Origin: Rhyzopertha dominica | Taxonomy: Eukaryota > Arthropoda > Insecta > Coleoptera > Bostrichidae | DNA: 64,000 bases | Assembly (NCBI GenBank): GCA_025024175.1 | Contig: QCXZ01000045.1 | Coordinates: 2,606,649-2,670,648 of the forward strand | Reading direction: 5' to 3' | Part shown: positions 11,379 to 24,600 of the stretch, in pieces | Position numbering within the stretch: position 1 is the stretch's first letter | How the letters are laid out: every line of letters starts with the position of its first letter | The notes under the pieces: generated by a model | The model's input: only the letters and a program-made list of their open reading frames with translations | Databases searched by the model: none | Told to the model about the DNA's origin: nothing | Program-made: the position numbers and the translations under genes

Positions 11379-11565
11379 TGTACCAAATTTCTTTTATTTT
11401 AAACTCTTTATTCACCAAATTGCATTAATATACAATTATATATTTTCTTTTTCATCAACTGTCAACCCCGACACCTGCCTCCTTTCTTTCCTTTTTCTAT
11501 TTTTAACGGTAAATATCACGTACTACAACCAGTACAGAGTATCCATACAACATAGTTTTGTCACA
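11379..11565 (-). repeat. 3' LTR of the Gypsy element
   Basis: The LTR runs from TGTGAC on the minus strand (after the purine tract) to a TG on the plus strand at 11379, next to the GTAT duplication. Length is about 187 bases. The outer end is inferred from the TG...CA rule and the flanking GTAT. Confidence 0.6.
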
Positions 11566-11586
11566 CTGCCCCCGTCTTAACACTGA

Positions 11587-12472
11587 TCGTCCCGATTAGA
11601 CAATTCCCCCCGGTATGGCGCCAAACGCTTGACATGCACTACCTTCATCTTAGAGCGAGAACTTTGCTGTATTCTGTAGACGACATCATTAATCCGGTCA
11701 CAATGTGGTAGGGTCCTTCCCACGACTGTTGCAATTTTGGACTACGGCCCTTTTTACGGACTGGGTTGAAAAACCATACCAAATCTCCCTTGTTGTAAGC
11801 TTCAGAGTCAGATCTTCTGTCATACCTCATCTTCATACGGTCGCTTTCAAACCTAGTTTTATCTCGTACAGCCTTATGACTCGCCTGCAGGCGTTCTTCT
11901 AGGTATTTCACATACTCATCCGTTGCTAGGTGGTGATCAGCAGGTAGACCAAACAGCAGATTTGCGGGAATGTCTCAATTTTTTGCCAAACAGGACACTG
12001 GCCGGTGTTTGTCCAGTAGTTTCATGTATTGCAGATCGATATGCAAGCAGAAACATGGGTATGTGACGGTTCGTTCACCATCATTCTGAGATTTGTTTCT
12101 AAAGTAGCATTAAACCTCTCAACCATTCCATCAGATTGGGGGTGTAAAGGGGTAGTTCTGGTCTTCCTAATTCCAAGTAGTTCGCATACATTCTTAAAGA
12201 CCTCTGATTCAAAATTGCGACCCTGATCGGAATGAAGTTCGGGCGGAGCTCCGAATCGACTGATCCAGTTGGCGACTAGCTGTTCAGCTACTGTAGTTGC
12301 CTCTTGATTAGGAATCGCATAAGCTTCGGGCCATTTGCTAAAATAATCCATGGCAATTAGAATGTAGCGGTTTCGTAAATTAGATTGCGGAAATGGCCCT
12401 GCTACGTCGATGGCTATACGCTCGAAAGGAGCACCCACATTATATTGATGCACTCGTCCTCGTTGACGTGTT
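11587..12472 (-). pseudogene. Gypsy integrase core and C-terminal domain (broken)
   Basis: The largest open piece (12022-12540, minus) carries the retroviral-type integrase core. The three catalytic acidic residues are visible as AIDVAGPFP, HSDQGRNFES and DGMVERFNA, so the D,D,E set is intact. A second piece (11645-11911) carries the C-terminal DNA-binding part, with KGDLVWFFNP and the GPYHI block, in another frame. Frameshifts near 12020 and 11690 disconnect the parts. The enzyme would insert LTR-element cDNA into the genome; this copy cannot. The first 20 residues of the 12022-12540 frame come from the inserted DNA at 12481. Confidence 0.85.
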
Positions 12473-12480
12473 CTGGGTCC

Positions 12481-14377
12481 CATAAAATAACACTTTAATA
12501 GAAAGAAAAGGCCAATGCTTCTGTCCTGTCCCAACATCATTTTCGCGATCGCGCCATCTGTGCGTCGAAACTTGCGTAAATTAGCGCCAAATTTGAATAT
12601 CTAGGATCAATATTTTCGTTATTAAAGGTGGTTTTTGCTAGATCATTCGAACTTTTCCAAATAAAATTTNATTGAATACAATGTATACATTGAATACAAT
12701 GAAATTTCACTTGGAAAGGTGCGAACAACCTAACAAATATAATTATAAATGAAAGAACAAATAAAAGTTAAAGTATATTAATACAGTTTTCGCATTAACT
12801 ATAAACTAGTGAATAAATATTGATTGGAAATTTGTGTTGTGAACATTCATTTGTAACAAGCAATGCAGACAATATCAAAAATATATGAACAAATTAAAGA
12901 GCTAAATTAAAAACTGTCCTATTAATTTTTGATATTGCCTTAAACAATAGTATGCCTTATCATTCAAAAGTAGATTTACAATAAAAAGTACATTCTAAAC
13001 AATAGTACCGATAACTTGGAACAATAAAAATGACAAACAGTGTCAGTTATAGTGGTTCACCTTCTTTATAACCAGTGTTGTTNAAAGTTTTTAAAATGTA
13101 TTTAAATATTGTAGGTAAATATTAAGAAAAATGTAACTANTGAAATTGAATCACTAATACTACAGAAAAATTTAAATGAGTATTTAAATACATGANAAGT
13201 AGATTAACTACATTTCCAACNACTTNTAGTTAAATACTTAACAGAAACGGTAACAATACAGTAAGCTGAAGTAANTAATGTTAACATTGACAAAACATTC
13301 TAAAAAATATGAGTGTAAGAGCATTTGAATAATATTCATATAACTGAAAGTGACTGTAAAAATAAAAATAAAGAGTTTAGATATGTAATAATAATAATTT
13401 GTTTTTATGGTTTTACAACTCCAATATTTAAGCTATCTTCTTATCCACCAACCAGAAATGTAATTAGAAATCAAAGAACATACTAATAACCTACACTAAT
13501 TGCATCGTCTTTAAATACACTTCTTAAATTAATGAATGAAGAAGTAATTTACATTATAAGACCAGTAAATCAAGTATAACAGCCTGGGATGTAAGTTAGT
13601 AAGTTACAAGTTATGGGTTACAGTAATTATTTACCATTTTGATAATTTGCTACTATACATCAGCACATTAGGATTTATTCGTTATAATTGTTAAAGACCC
13701 AATTCTGTAAAGATGTTCATGAGATAAATCCTTAAAGCTNGGATTGTTTATTGCTTGTTTCCACTTGCTGCACTGTCCCTCTTCNTGGGTTTGNAAACCT
13801 GAATANCGCGTTTTGTTTCACCTTACAACCTGGCACTGAGAAACGACCTTTGTCCGACTCCATTATAATCTGGCATTAATCAAATAATTAGTTTGCTATT
13901 TATTAATTGGTACTTACATTTACCGCTTGAACTGAAAATGTCCACGCCTAACTAGGTATTATACAAAAAAGTGCACGCAGAAACAGCCTGAAATAATTTT
14001 TTATAAGTACCTATAATAATGTTTTTCTCAATTCTACTTACCTGTTACTGCAGGTGACTATTAAACTAAAAATGATTCCACCATCAAAAACGTCTATAAA
14101 AACATAAAAGTTCAAAACAACAATAACCATCACAAACAAAAACACGAAAATGGAGAGGACGCAAACGCAACACGCAATGGAGCAACTGTCACCGGTGTCA
14201 GTTGTGGGATTTCAGTTGATATTGTCGTTCCCTACCATCAAATTACCACTTGAGTGCAATAAAATTATATGCTGATTAGCGCCATCTGACCGTGGAAACA
14301 TGCGTAACCCCCCCTTACCCTCCATGCCCACACTTTCAAAAGGGAACACGTAGCGCCATTCAGGATGAACCAGCCTG
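12481..14377. mobile_element. 1.9-kb insertion in the Gypsy integrase
   Basis: The integrase reading frame is interrupted exactly between two copies of CTGGGTCC (12473-12480 and 14378-14385). The coding sequence resumes cleanly if one copy and the interval are set aside, so the 8 bases look like a target duplication. The inserted ends (CATAAAATAAC and ...ACCAGCCTG) show no clear inverted repeat. Inside, two diverged direct repeats (CGCCATCTG...TGCGTAA) lie at about 12551 and 14281, with an AT-rich, N-containing interior. The element class is unknown; a hAT-type or nested insertion is possible. Confidence 0.5.
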
Positions 14378-14385
14378 CTGGGTCC

Positions 14386-14948
14386 TTTGCTTCTTGCACA
14401 CACATCGCATTTTCTGCACCAGTCCTCTACGTCGGCGCGGTTATTCACCCAATAGTAACTTTGTTTTAATTTTTCTAGCGTTTTTGCAAATTGCAAAAAT
14501 GTCCACCCGTGCCTCCATGTATTTCTTTAAGCACCTTAGTCACACCAGTCACTCGGTTCTTTGGTAACACTATCTGTAGCTGGTTCCAGGTTCCATCAGA
14601 ACTTTCCCAAATTCTTTTTAAAATTCCAGAATCAATGGTTAATGAGTTCCATTGTGACCAGTAGCATTTCCCTTCTTCTTTCCAGCGCATAATAGGGCCA
14701 ATATCGTCATCATTTTTTTGGTCTTCTGCCATCCGATCAGTTTCCCAATCTCCTTCAGGCTATACTGTGATAAGGCAGCAAGTTACCGGTGATATTCCTT
14801 CTTTTTGATCAAACTTCAAGCAGTGCTTGCAATTATCTTTGCCACACGGTCTTCTTGACAGTGCATCCGCATTTGCTCGTCCGTAACTGCGACTTGACTT
14901 CTTCTTGTTTCCACAGGCATAAACTTGTATAACGTTAAAAACTGCTTA
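14386..14948 (-). pseudogene. Gypsy RNase H end and integrase zinc finger (broken)
   Basis: On the minus strand from about 14948 the residues NADALSRRPCG mark the usual end of Gypsy RNase H. A connector follows, then the HHCC zinc-binding region of integrase: histidines in EIHGGTGGHF (frame 14475-14732) and cysteines in WCRKCDVCARSKGP (frame 14212-14496). The two halves of the zinc finger are in different frames, so there is a frameshift near 14485. Downstream coding is cut by the insertion at 14377. Confidence 0.8.
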
Positions 14949-15036
14949 TTCCTAGCGGAACCAGTTTAAAACGTATATCACTCAAGTATTTTCACTCTCT
15001 TACTTTAAAATTCTCGAAACCCACAATTCCATATCC

Positions 15037-15091
15037 AAATATCACGTACTACAACCAATACAAAGTATCCATAGAACATAGTTTCGTCACA
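15037..15091 (-). repeat. Partial 5' LTR of the Gypsy element
   Basis: This 55-base block matches 11511-11565 with a few mismatches and begins TGTGACGAAAC on the minus strand. Inward from it similarity to the 3' LTR is lost. A possible primer-binding site, TGGTTCCGCTAGG, lies further inside near 14965, but I cannot confirm which tRNA it would match. Confidence 0.6.
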
Positions 15092-15095
15092 GTAT

Positions 15096-15426
15096 GATAA
15101 AAATTAATTAATAAATATGACGTGCCATACAGCAAATTAATCGAAAAATATGTGTCCATAAGACAAAACAAAGGTTGAGATAATATCTCGAGTACTTTAG
15201 AGTTAGAGTAAGACAGGTTTTCTGATACAGTTAATAGTTAAGGAACTATAGCTGATTTTGACACTTTTTGAATAAAACATAAACTAGTCGGAATTAGTGT
15301 TTTCTCCGTTAATTGTTATTGATCCTATGAATAGAACACCCAAGAACAAACAACTAGAAATATAAGTAGAAAGAAATTAGAATTTGATATAAACGTATAA
15401 TTTCTATACAGCATATAACTTAGCGA
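15096..15426 (-). other. 3' flank of the CRAL-TRIO gene
   Basis: This is the sequence just downstream of the stop codon of the minus-strand CRAL-TRIO gene and should hold its 3' untranslated region. I found no AATAAA on the minus strand, so the transcript end is unknown. The Gypsy element begins only about 340 bases past the stop. Confidence 0.4.
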
Positions 15427-15627
15427 CTAACATTTCTTGTTGTAGTATTCTCGCCATTGTTCTTCTTCTGCATCAAAATGGGGCTTCAGTTCTTCGTATC
15501 TCTTGATGGTTTGATCATGTAATTTTGCAACGCTGGGCAAATCACCGCCGTATTCTACTGGAAGACATCTTCTTGGCACAGTTTTGTATAGCTCTTCCAG
15601 ATTACTATTGGTATCATAATAATGCAC
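15427..15627 (-). CDS. CRAL-TRIO gene, last exon
   Basis: Follows a CTGCCAG acceptor and ends in a TAG stop at 15427-15429. It encodes residues 213-278, with LEELYKTVP and the family hallmark LPVEYGGD, then a charged C-terminal helix. Confidence 0.9.
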   Translation of the reverse strand: MHYYDTNSNLEELYKTVPRRCLPVEYGGDLPSVAKLHDQTIKRYEELKPHFDAEEEQWREYYNKKC

Positions 15628-18600
15628 CTGGCAGGAAAAAAAGATTGCAGAACGTACTATTTACATACTATGTAAGAAACAAGTCTTTAGTTATTTAAAA
15701 CATAATTTATGCCATTAAATGAAACCAAACTCAATGGAATTACCATGTGCCGTACTTTAAGTAACTTCCGAACAAGAAAAGTTAACACAAATATATCAAT
15801 TACTTATGCAAATAAAACACAGGAAGCTCTGTTTAATGTTAGCTACTTTTTTTGTGCTGTATGCTGTATTAATAGGTGTCGTTTTTATATATTCATTAGT
15901 GTTTCAGATAGAAATATTGTTTAGCATATGATTAAAGCAATTTTTCAAGAAAGTTCTTTTGTATATACTAACTTATGGGTCTGAATTGTTAGCACTAAGT
16001 CAAGGGTTTGAGCGAAATAGCTGTGCTTTCGATGACGTCATTTCGACCGCTATAAGCTTTTGATGTAAGCTTAAGAAGTCTTACATTAAGTTTTCGTAAA
16101 TATGAGCAAAATACACTTCTCTTGGCATATTTATCAATTATGGAACAACTTCTAAGTCAGTCAAACAATTTGGCAATTCATATTTTAAGATTTTGACGTA
16201 TATTGTGTATCTTACCCTACTCATAAGATCTTGGTTGAGCCACGACTTCATCAGGTTGAGAAAAACTGTCATAAAAGGAGCCATGTTCAATATGTGTACT
16301 TCCTGTATTTTAAGTGGCATAGCTTCCTGTGCATAGTACAGGAAATCCTTTAATATTCTCCATTTCAGTTTCGTCATGTGCCATATTCCAGCCTTGAAAC
16401 ATTAAATGTAACAATAAAATGTGATAAATAGTTATTTATAAGACTGCGTTAGTGATAACTTTAGATTAATGCAAAACTGAAATGAATGTGATAAAATTTT
16501 CATAGTTGTCAGATAGAATACACGGTCTGTGAAGCTATATCAAAAATATATAACAGCGAGGATATTGAAATATAAATAAGGTTAGATTTAGGAAATTTTC
16601 GATATCAAAATTAGCTTATTATTGAAATAAATAACTAAATCTTGAACAACAGCATCTGTGGATATTTAAGAGACAATAGAAGATAGATATAAAAACAGTC
16701 TGCGACCTTTTTTTGTAGATGTAAATATTTGGTACATACATTCAATTATTTTTAATATTGAATTTTATATGTAAACAGTAAAACGACTAGTTAGTTTTAG
16801 TTGAATGACTACCCATGTAATGTAAGTCACTTAATTAAGTACATGTCTTTTGTTTTGCTTCTTGCGTGTTCCAACCGCAGAAAAACAAACTGCACAAGAC
16901 TCGAATTAATATTTTCAATAGAAAATGTGCTTCATAATGGGGTTGTACACCATATGCAGAGTATGAATCTGCATAAAAAATAATAGATCCCTGTTTTTCA
17001 TTTTTACAAATCGCTTAGGTAAACGTAAAAAAATGGTAAAGTTTAAATATTTGAATGTGTTACGTAGGTTGACCCTGCCCCTGATTGGCAGTAACTGTCA
17101 GGGCAGAATAATTTTCAGCGTTCCAGTTGCGTATGCTTGTTTTTCGCTGTCAACTGCCGACGTCAGGTCAGGTCAGGTCACATCTTTAATTTACTTTAAT
17201 TTAATATCGTTCAAAACGCGGACGAAATGGCTGCTGAAAAGAGATGTTTTGTGGAAACATGCGCAAATACTAGTATTGTTGCTCTAGAGAAGAAATTTTT
17301 AATTAATAAACAGATCATCTGTCTACAGTGTTGCCACTGGGGCTGATAGAAATTCCGCTAGATTGCCGCATCGAATCCGCCAAAATTTTTAAGACAGGGT
17401 AATCTGTTGATATAAAACGGGATTTATTATGTATTTTATATAAATAATTATTAGTTTCCTACATATTATGCTGGAATGTCAAAAATTTCGTTGTCGAGCT
17501 CACCGTGTTCCTTCCAGAAATATGTTTATCCGCTTTTTACTTGGTTTAAGATAATATCTGCGTCATCTGACGGTCTGAGCTGCAACGTGAAACACACAAC
17601 CACTAGCGATTGGTAAAATAAGCAGGAAATATAATACTTCCCAGGCAAGGAACACAGTAATCATCGAGTCACCTAACATAAACAAATCGGTGGTATTTAC
17701 TGCATATCTAAGTTTCCAAATATTTTTACGCTAAATTGAAACAGTTAATAATAATTAAAAAAAATTCTTATTCCGTTAAAATATCCGCTAACCGCTAAAA
17801 CGTATATTTTCCCGCTAGGCGAGAATTTTACCCGTTAAGTTGGCAACACTGGGGGTCAAGTGACGTTGCTAGCAATATTTGAATTTGGCGGAAAACTTTA
17901 GAGTGCAAAAATAAGACAATATAACATTAGAGATATTTTTTTTGTTGCTAGTAAGTATCTCACTTCATTAGGTCTAGAAAGACCTACAAATGTGTTGCAA
18001 TAACGATATGTGATCGAGGGCTACAATCCCATTACATTGAAGTATATATTTGGTATTTATGCAGTCAATGTGACTGGCGTAAATAATTGTGAACACAAAT
18101 TCTTTTGATCGTTCAATCGGTAAAATGGACCATGCAGTAGTAAAAAAATTCACAAGTTTGCATATCTTGTGAACGTTGTTCTATAGATATTATTCTGCTG
18201 TATTACACGTTTAATTTGCTTAAAAAGCAAAAAATAGTCCAACAATGTAAAAAAAGCAAAGAAAGCTTTAAAAATGCATAGTTACCCCTCTAGAGTCGTA
18301 AATATACACCGCACCCTTTGGTGGATAATCGTAAAGGGCCGTATGGATGTTCATCAGGTACAACTGAAATGTTAGTTCACATGAATAATTTCTCGCTTTC
18401 GGATCTAGCTGTCTGTGGTACAATATGACATAGTCATTGTCTGTTCTGTTAGGGAAGACAGCAAAATACCTGTAAAAGAAGATATATTGCTTAGCAACAT
18501 TTCAGAATTTGATTTACATAATGTAGGTGTAATTATAGGATTTGTATATCCTCACCTACGACTTCGACTAACTTAATATAAAACTGAACATTTCTAAATT

Positions 18601-21600
18601 TGTAACTGTTCATACTTTCTAAGTACAAAAAGTTTTAATTTCATGAACCCCTTATAACTGAAAAGTTGTATTAGGTTTTGACTAGGAAGTGGAGCTATCT
18701 GTGGTTAAGCCGTAGGTAATTCGTTTAGATTTAGAAAAAATAGTTCACTTTCAAAATTAGTTTTATTGCTTTTTGTATTATGGTTATGCGTACCACATAT
18801 TATATTTATTAATGATGATGACGTTTGTATTTTTAAACAAAAAATCTAAAATGTTGCCAGTTTTACTAAAGAAATAAAAATATTTGGTACATTTAGGGAA
18901 TTGACGCAACAGCATTTGGGTATGTCACTGGTAGCTGCTTCACCAAATACCATATTGGAATGAAATACAGCTGTTGCAATTAATTAAAAATAAACTCCAC
19001 ACTTGAGTTAGGTACTCCCACACCACTGTTATCGTGCATTTAGTAGTTTCGTGTTTCTTTGAAAAGTTTTCTATTTTAGCTCACTTTCTATTTCGGATTA
19101 TCTATTACCTGAACCATTTTGTAACGTAATACTAGAATAGATTGATATATTTATAGAATAGAAATATTGCGCATTCTAGTTTCAACTATGTGTTTATTTA
19201 ATATAATGGCCATAATATAGTGTTTAGAAATATGTTTTTGTACGTGCTGTACTCGTTTACACTTTTTAATTACTATTAATTGATTGTTTGCATCGCCCTA
19301 TCAAATCATGTACCTACATGAATATCTAATAATTAATACTGTGGATAACTCCAACAATTAAGAATAACAGCCTTTGGTATCTTTTTTACCTATTACAAAA
19401 GTGGCCAGAAGATTTTTGCGTTAAGCATGTCTTATAGGAAATTTTGTTTAATAATTCATTATTTTTAAATTTAACAATGTATTTAGATGCTATTTTCAAA
19501 ACAATTTAAAGGAATAAGCGGCACTGCTTTTTACGGGTAAATATACAATGTGGACCAATGAAACGGATTTCTTACTCAACTGTATATAAATAGTATATAC
19601 CATAGTCGTTGAAAATATTAAAAACTTCTTTGTACAGAGGTGTTTTACCCATTTGTACCGAAAATGCACAATTAAGTGCTTTGGTTTTTTATTATATTTT
19701 ATTTATTATATTTTATTATATTTTTATTATGCTTTTATATTCCATATGAGAAAAAATGTTGATTGCAATACTAAACTAATGGATGCTGTTTTCAAGATAA
19801 TATAATAAAAAATACATAAAAGGTTTTTAAAAAGAATGCTTTTTACAAGGTATCCAGTACCGAACGGGCCGTACTTTAACAGTAGCTTTCGTAGGTCAAA
19901 ATATAGGTCAAAATAAACTAACTTGCCTTAGTGCAATTGTGTCCCCTTACGGAGTTAGCCATTCAAATTAACTTTTTTTAAGTAACTTATTTCAAATGCT
20001 CTTTTACTTTTAAAAGTATTTTATTCTTTGGTATATCTAATTATTCCAAATTCGTTTTTGTGAGCAATTTTATGAATTTCCAAATATCACTCAAAATTTT
20101 CTAGCGAGAAAAGAAGTATTTTATCAGAGGCGTTTAAAAAACTGATTTTAATACCACCATTTTGCATGTTTCATTGGAAAATTTTCACTGCGCATGCGCT
20201 TATGTGTTGAAACGACGACTGAGCACGTAGGTCAATTTTAGAAATAACATATCTTTGCGCTATTGTAAGCGTAGTATTGTCCCGTTAAACAAGCGTAAAA
20301 CGTCTTTTTGGACATCGTCTGATAAAGCCCCAAAATCCCAAAAAAATCAAAAATAAATAATAATTTATGAACCTGCGGTAAACAGTCTCATTTTTAAATA
20401 TATTTTATTTTTGATTTTATTTAACCATAAAATACGTAGATCGTTTTAAGCCTATTCCAACTGTAAACCACTTGGCAATTGTCTGTTTACAAATTTTGCA
20501 AATTAACTGCAGATTTAAATACAACTTCAAAGTCGGTTTCATTTATTCCCCTCTTATAATTAGGTTTTGTTAAAAAATTATTTCTGTGTACTAAAGTGTC
20601 TGCATAAAATTTGTGCAAGACAAAGGCTTCAAAAAATTATTTCTCTATAAAATTCTCATCTGGTTGTTGGTCAGTTCTTCTTGAGTGCGGCTCTGTTCTG
20701 TGTTCAACTTCACAGTTGTTATAATCCGTAAACAGATTTTTAACCATTCAGCTTTCTTTCGTATAATTAAAAAGCTCTAAGAATTTTAAATAAGGTAGAT
20801 TAACTTTTATTTATTAAACACAACACTCATTTTAAATCACTTGGAAACCGTATGCGGGAATGTTTCCCTTCTACATTTACACGACGCTGTCTGCTTGGTT
20901 GCCTAGCTATATCTAAACAAGTTACAGATACAACANGGAAAACCAAGACAGTCATTCACTTGTTAATCCAATATTTTTTTGCCTGTCATTATTTGAAGCT
21001 TTCATCTCAAAATGCTTTATTTAGAAACTTTTTGATCTCTTACAAATTTTGAATTGTTACTTCCTTTTTTTGAGTAAAACACCTGCTGCTTAATTGTATT
21101 AATATTTGAAGTTTATCGGCTACTTAAATGTGCTTTATACAAACGTTTTAGTTGACATTTACACTGTCGGGGCACTCACCCAATATCAAGTGCATATCTA
21201 TAATATCAACATTTGCCCACGCAGTGTTTTTTCTTATTAAATTAAACTAAATTTAATTATTTTTAATAATTTATGAAATGAAACCGGGATTGTCTATCCG
21301 ACAAACCTGCAACGTAAAAATTAGTGTTCGAATAAAAAATTTAGAATGGGACAACTTAAATTGCAAAAATCATTTAGTATTGTTCAATTTTGGTTACTTA
21401 TTTAAAATTTTGTATATCAATAATATTTCTAAATAGTTTAATTTGGATGATTTATTACAAAAATGTAAACTTTTTAAATTGTCCAAAGTAGAAGTATGTT
21501 TATTTGATAATAAATGATTCGCGAAGGAAGAATATGTAGTTACAATGTCTGTATCTTTGTACTTATTAAATTGTTTTAGATGTTCATCCTAATAAGAAAG

Positions 21601-24600
21601 GATCTTCCCGTTTGTCCAATATAAACAGAGTTACAGTCGTTACATGAAATGCTATATACGCCTGAATGATTTAGGGCTGAAATTTTATCTTTATTATGGA
21701 CAAAACGGGAACAGACACTGCCTACAGTGGAAAAGATAATATTTATGTCATTAGATGCAAATAATTTAAAGGGAAATCGAGACTTGACCAATAAACCTAA
21801 GGGGGTACCAAATTTTAACTTTTTTATTTCACGTGATAGTGTTAAAAGAAAACTTAAATTTTGTCAGGTATTTATAGTACAATTTCTGTATTAAGTAATT
21901 TGGAAAACCGTTATTATAAGCAATTTGAAGAATTACACCAAGTTCTTTTTCGAAGGCATTTAAAGAAAAGGGAATTTTAAAAAGTCTGTGAAAAAGGGAA
22001 TGAAAAACGGCTATTTTATGGCTATGAGGATGCACAGAAGAATAGGGGATAATGTCTGTACCAGTAGGTTTTCTGAAAATTTCAAAAGAAAGATAAGAGG
22101 ATTGGTTGCGCAAAATTAACAAATCTAAAAAGGAAATTTGATTATCAACTTCTGTTTCATAACTAAAATTTATAGAATTATGTAATGAGTTTATATTAGG
22201 GGAAATAAGCATCTAAAACAATTTAATAAGTACAAAAATACAGACATTGTAAATACAAATTTTTCATTCGCGAATCATTTATTATCATATAAACATACTT
22301 CTACTTTGGACAATTTAAAAAGTTTACGTTTTTGTAATAAATCATCAAAATTAAACTATTTAGAAATATTAGAGATATACAAAATTTTAAATGACCATAA
22401 TTGGACAATACTAAATGATTTTTGCAATTTCATCCTAAATTTTTTATTCGAACGCCAATTTTTACGTTGCTAGTTTGAATGTAGTTTTCCATTTTTAGTC
22501 AAGATGGCTTGTTTAGATTTTTAATTTTGACAATGTCATAATTTTTCCGATAATTTATTACACGGTACCGACGATGGCATATTAGCCGAAAGCGCTTTAC
22601 CTAGATATATGTATTGTGGATTTAACTTGGTGAAGTTATTTTACAAGAATTAACTGACAAACTTCAAATTTTGATACAATCATGCAGTCGCTTTTTGCAA
22701 TTTTACTCGAAAACGGCAGTATCAATCCATCAAATAATAACCGACAAAAAACAATATTCGACTAACAAGTGATTATATCTTGGTTTATCCAGTTGCAAAG
22801 AAAATTTAACTTTTACTTATAAAATGTGTCTTTTGACTTTCGCAACTGATATCCAAAATTTCAGATCGTTTTCATGGGGGTTTGGAAAGCTATTAGCAAA
22901 AATCTAGTCATATAACACAACTTTGAAGGTCTATAACTTTTTAATGGTGCACGTTTGTATATAGGCGAAACTGCTTGAATCCGCCTAAAATTTGTTGGTG
23001 ATTACCCAGTTAAGAATAATAAAATAAAAATTGTAACGCATTAATTATACTAATACACAAGGCTAATACTGCCAGTAACAAGTATAACAATCGTCGTTCA
23101 CCAGTAGATACTAGCTTTGGAAGAAAGTTATCAGATTATTTAAATACTTTTTAAAAGTAGATCTTTCGCCTTGAATATGAAAATAGCTTTTAGGCTAGCG
23201 GTATACTTTGAGCTTCAAACAGAAACTCAGGCATTGAAATATTTAAAAAACAAAATGACATCCCTTTGTAATTCAGACACACTCTGGTCTGTTCCACCAA
23301 CAGCTAACATACTTTAATTTGAATAATAAGCCTAAGCCCACTTGAAGTTTAGACAAAACTTCTAAAACAAAAGCGGTTTGGGAAAGAGGAAGATTCTGTT
23401 TTAGAATAACTAGAAGGAGCAGAAAAGAACCATACCATGTCTGATAGCTGTCGGAGGCACGCTCCTTCACTTGTCACGAAGGGAAGACGTTAGGAGCAGT
23501 CGGGTTCCAGAAAATGATTTCTACTGAAACATGTATTTTGCCATGGTACTAGTGGATAGATAACATGTTTTACAATTATTTAAGAGGGGCATTTACTTGG
23601 AGCGATCGGGCAAAATGTAAACTATGCAACCCATGTTACCAGCGGGACATGGGACGTAAGAGGGTAGCCGATAGGTTGAAATTACGCAAAGATCAGACTG
23701 GCTAAACTAATATTCGGAAAATTGCTGACTGTAGCGTGTGCATAAAAAAGTAAGCATGATATTAGTAACTTACTATGATATTATACCAGGTTATTCAAAA
23801 TATGGAATAACCCATTTATTTCTGTAAATATGAACTATATAACATTTCATTCTAACTGCATGTCGACTATGATTTTTGGAGGAACTTTTATAATAATTTT
23901 CATTCCGCCTCCCCATTGCTTCGGCAGACAGTAAATTAATGTGAAAGAGCTTTTAACATTAAACTTGTCACGTGTATTTAGACATAAAACCTTAGAAATC
24001 CGGTCATATCGGAATAAATCGTATACCGCACGATCATTCCCGACAGGTTTGCATCTTAGCCTTACTGTTCTCTGGATACCACGCGACGGATCTGGTGGGG
24101 ATGGGCATTCGCATTCCGCTCTCTTGACGGACTCGTGCGAAAGGGTTTGCGGCTTTAGATTTTTTGAATGTTTTTACTTATTTATCGTGTTCATGTTTTT
24201 GGTAGTGTACAAAGAAATATGTAGCTACAACGTGGAGTTCGAATTTTTCGTTTATGTGCCTTAGTTTTCGAGATATAACTCGCCAAAAATACGCATTTTT
24301 AAGCAAAATATAACAACAAATATTTAGATTATCGTACCAAATTCAGAAAAAACTCGAACTCTACGTTGTAGCTACATCTTTTTTCATTGCCGTGTCGAAA
24401 TTTCACTTCGAAAAAGTTTCGAATAACTCGGTAAAATGTAAAACGGTAGGTGCTTAAAATGACCCGATTCGCTCTAGGTAAACGCCCCTCTTAAGTGTCT
24501 TCAGTTTCAGAAATAGGAAACAGCAGTTCTTTTTAATCTACGATGAACAAGATTACTTAAAATAACTGTTAGCCCGAACCACGGTATTAGATAGAGAGGT

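Larger units (their letters stand above)
11379..15091 (-). mobile_element. Degraded Gypsy-type LTR retrotransposon
   Basis: Read on the minus strand, this holds the end of RNase H, the integrase zinc finger, a 1.9-kb insertion, the integrase catalytic core and the integrase C-terminal domain. A purine tract GACGGGGGCAG then precedes an LTR starting TGTGAC. A 55-base direct repeat at both ends (11511-11565 and 15037-15091) is LTR sequence, and GTAT flanks both ends (11375-11378, 15092-15095), the 4-bp duplication expected of Gypsy. The gag, protease and reverse transcriptase regions are missing. The right LTR matches the left only over those 55 bases. Frameshifts and stops make it non-functional. 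Confidence 0.8.
16393..18285 (-). other. CRAL-TRIO intron 2
   Basis: 1.9-kb GT-AG intron. It contains a short GTCAG pentamer tract and a hAT-like MITE; the rest is AT-rich with nothing recognised. Confidence 0.7.
21309..22640 (-). mobile_element. Penelope-like element 1 with inverted tail
   Basis: A minus-strand PLE fragment, the end of reverse transcriptase followed by a GIY-YIG endonuclease, lies between arms that are inverted copies of each other (21309-21582 and 22210-22470, roughly 90% alike by eye). The arms encode the second half of the endonuclease. On the plus strand the right arm reads through FSFANHLLS and LNYLEILEIYK without a stop. It then runs into a 3' tail with a hairpin at 22568. 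Inverted tails of this kind are known from Penelope elements. The copy is broken by frameshifts. Confidence 0.75.

Noticed and set aside
14292..14567. 91-codon plus-strand frame
   Set aside because: Antisense of the Gypsy zinc-finger region and inserted DNA; no features of its own.
17326..17851. Full hAT call with target duplication
   Set aside because: The termini fit, but the flanking octamers do not match, so it is kept only as hAT-like.
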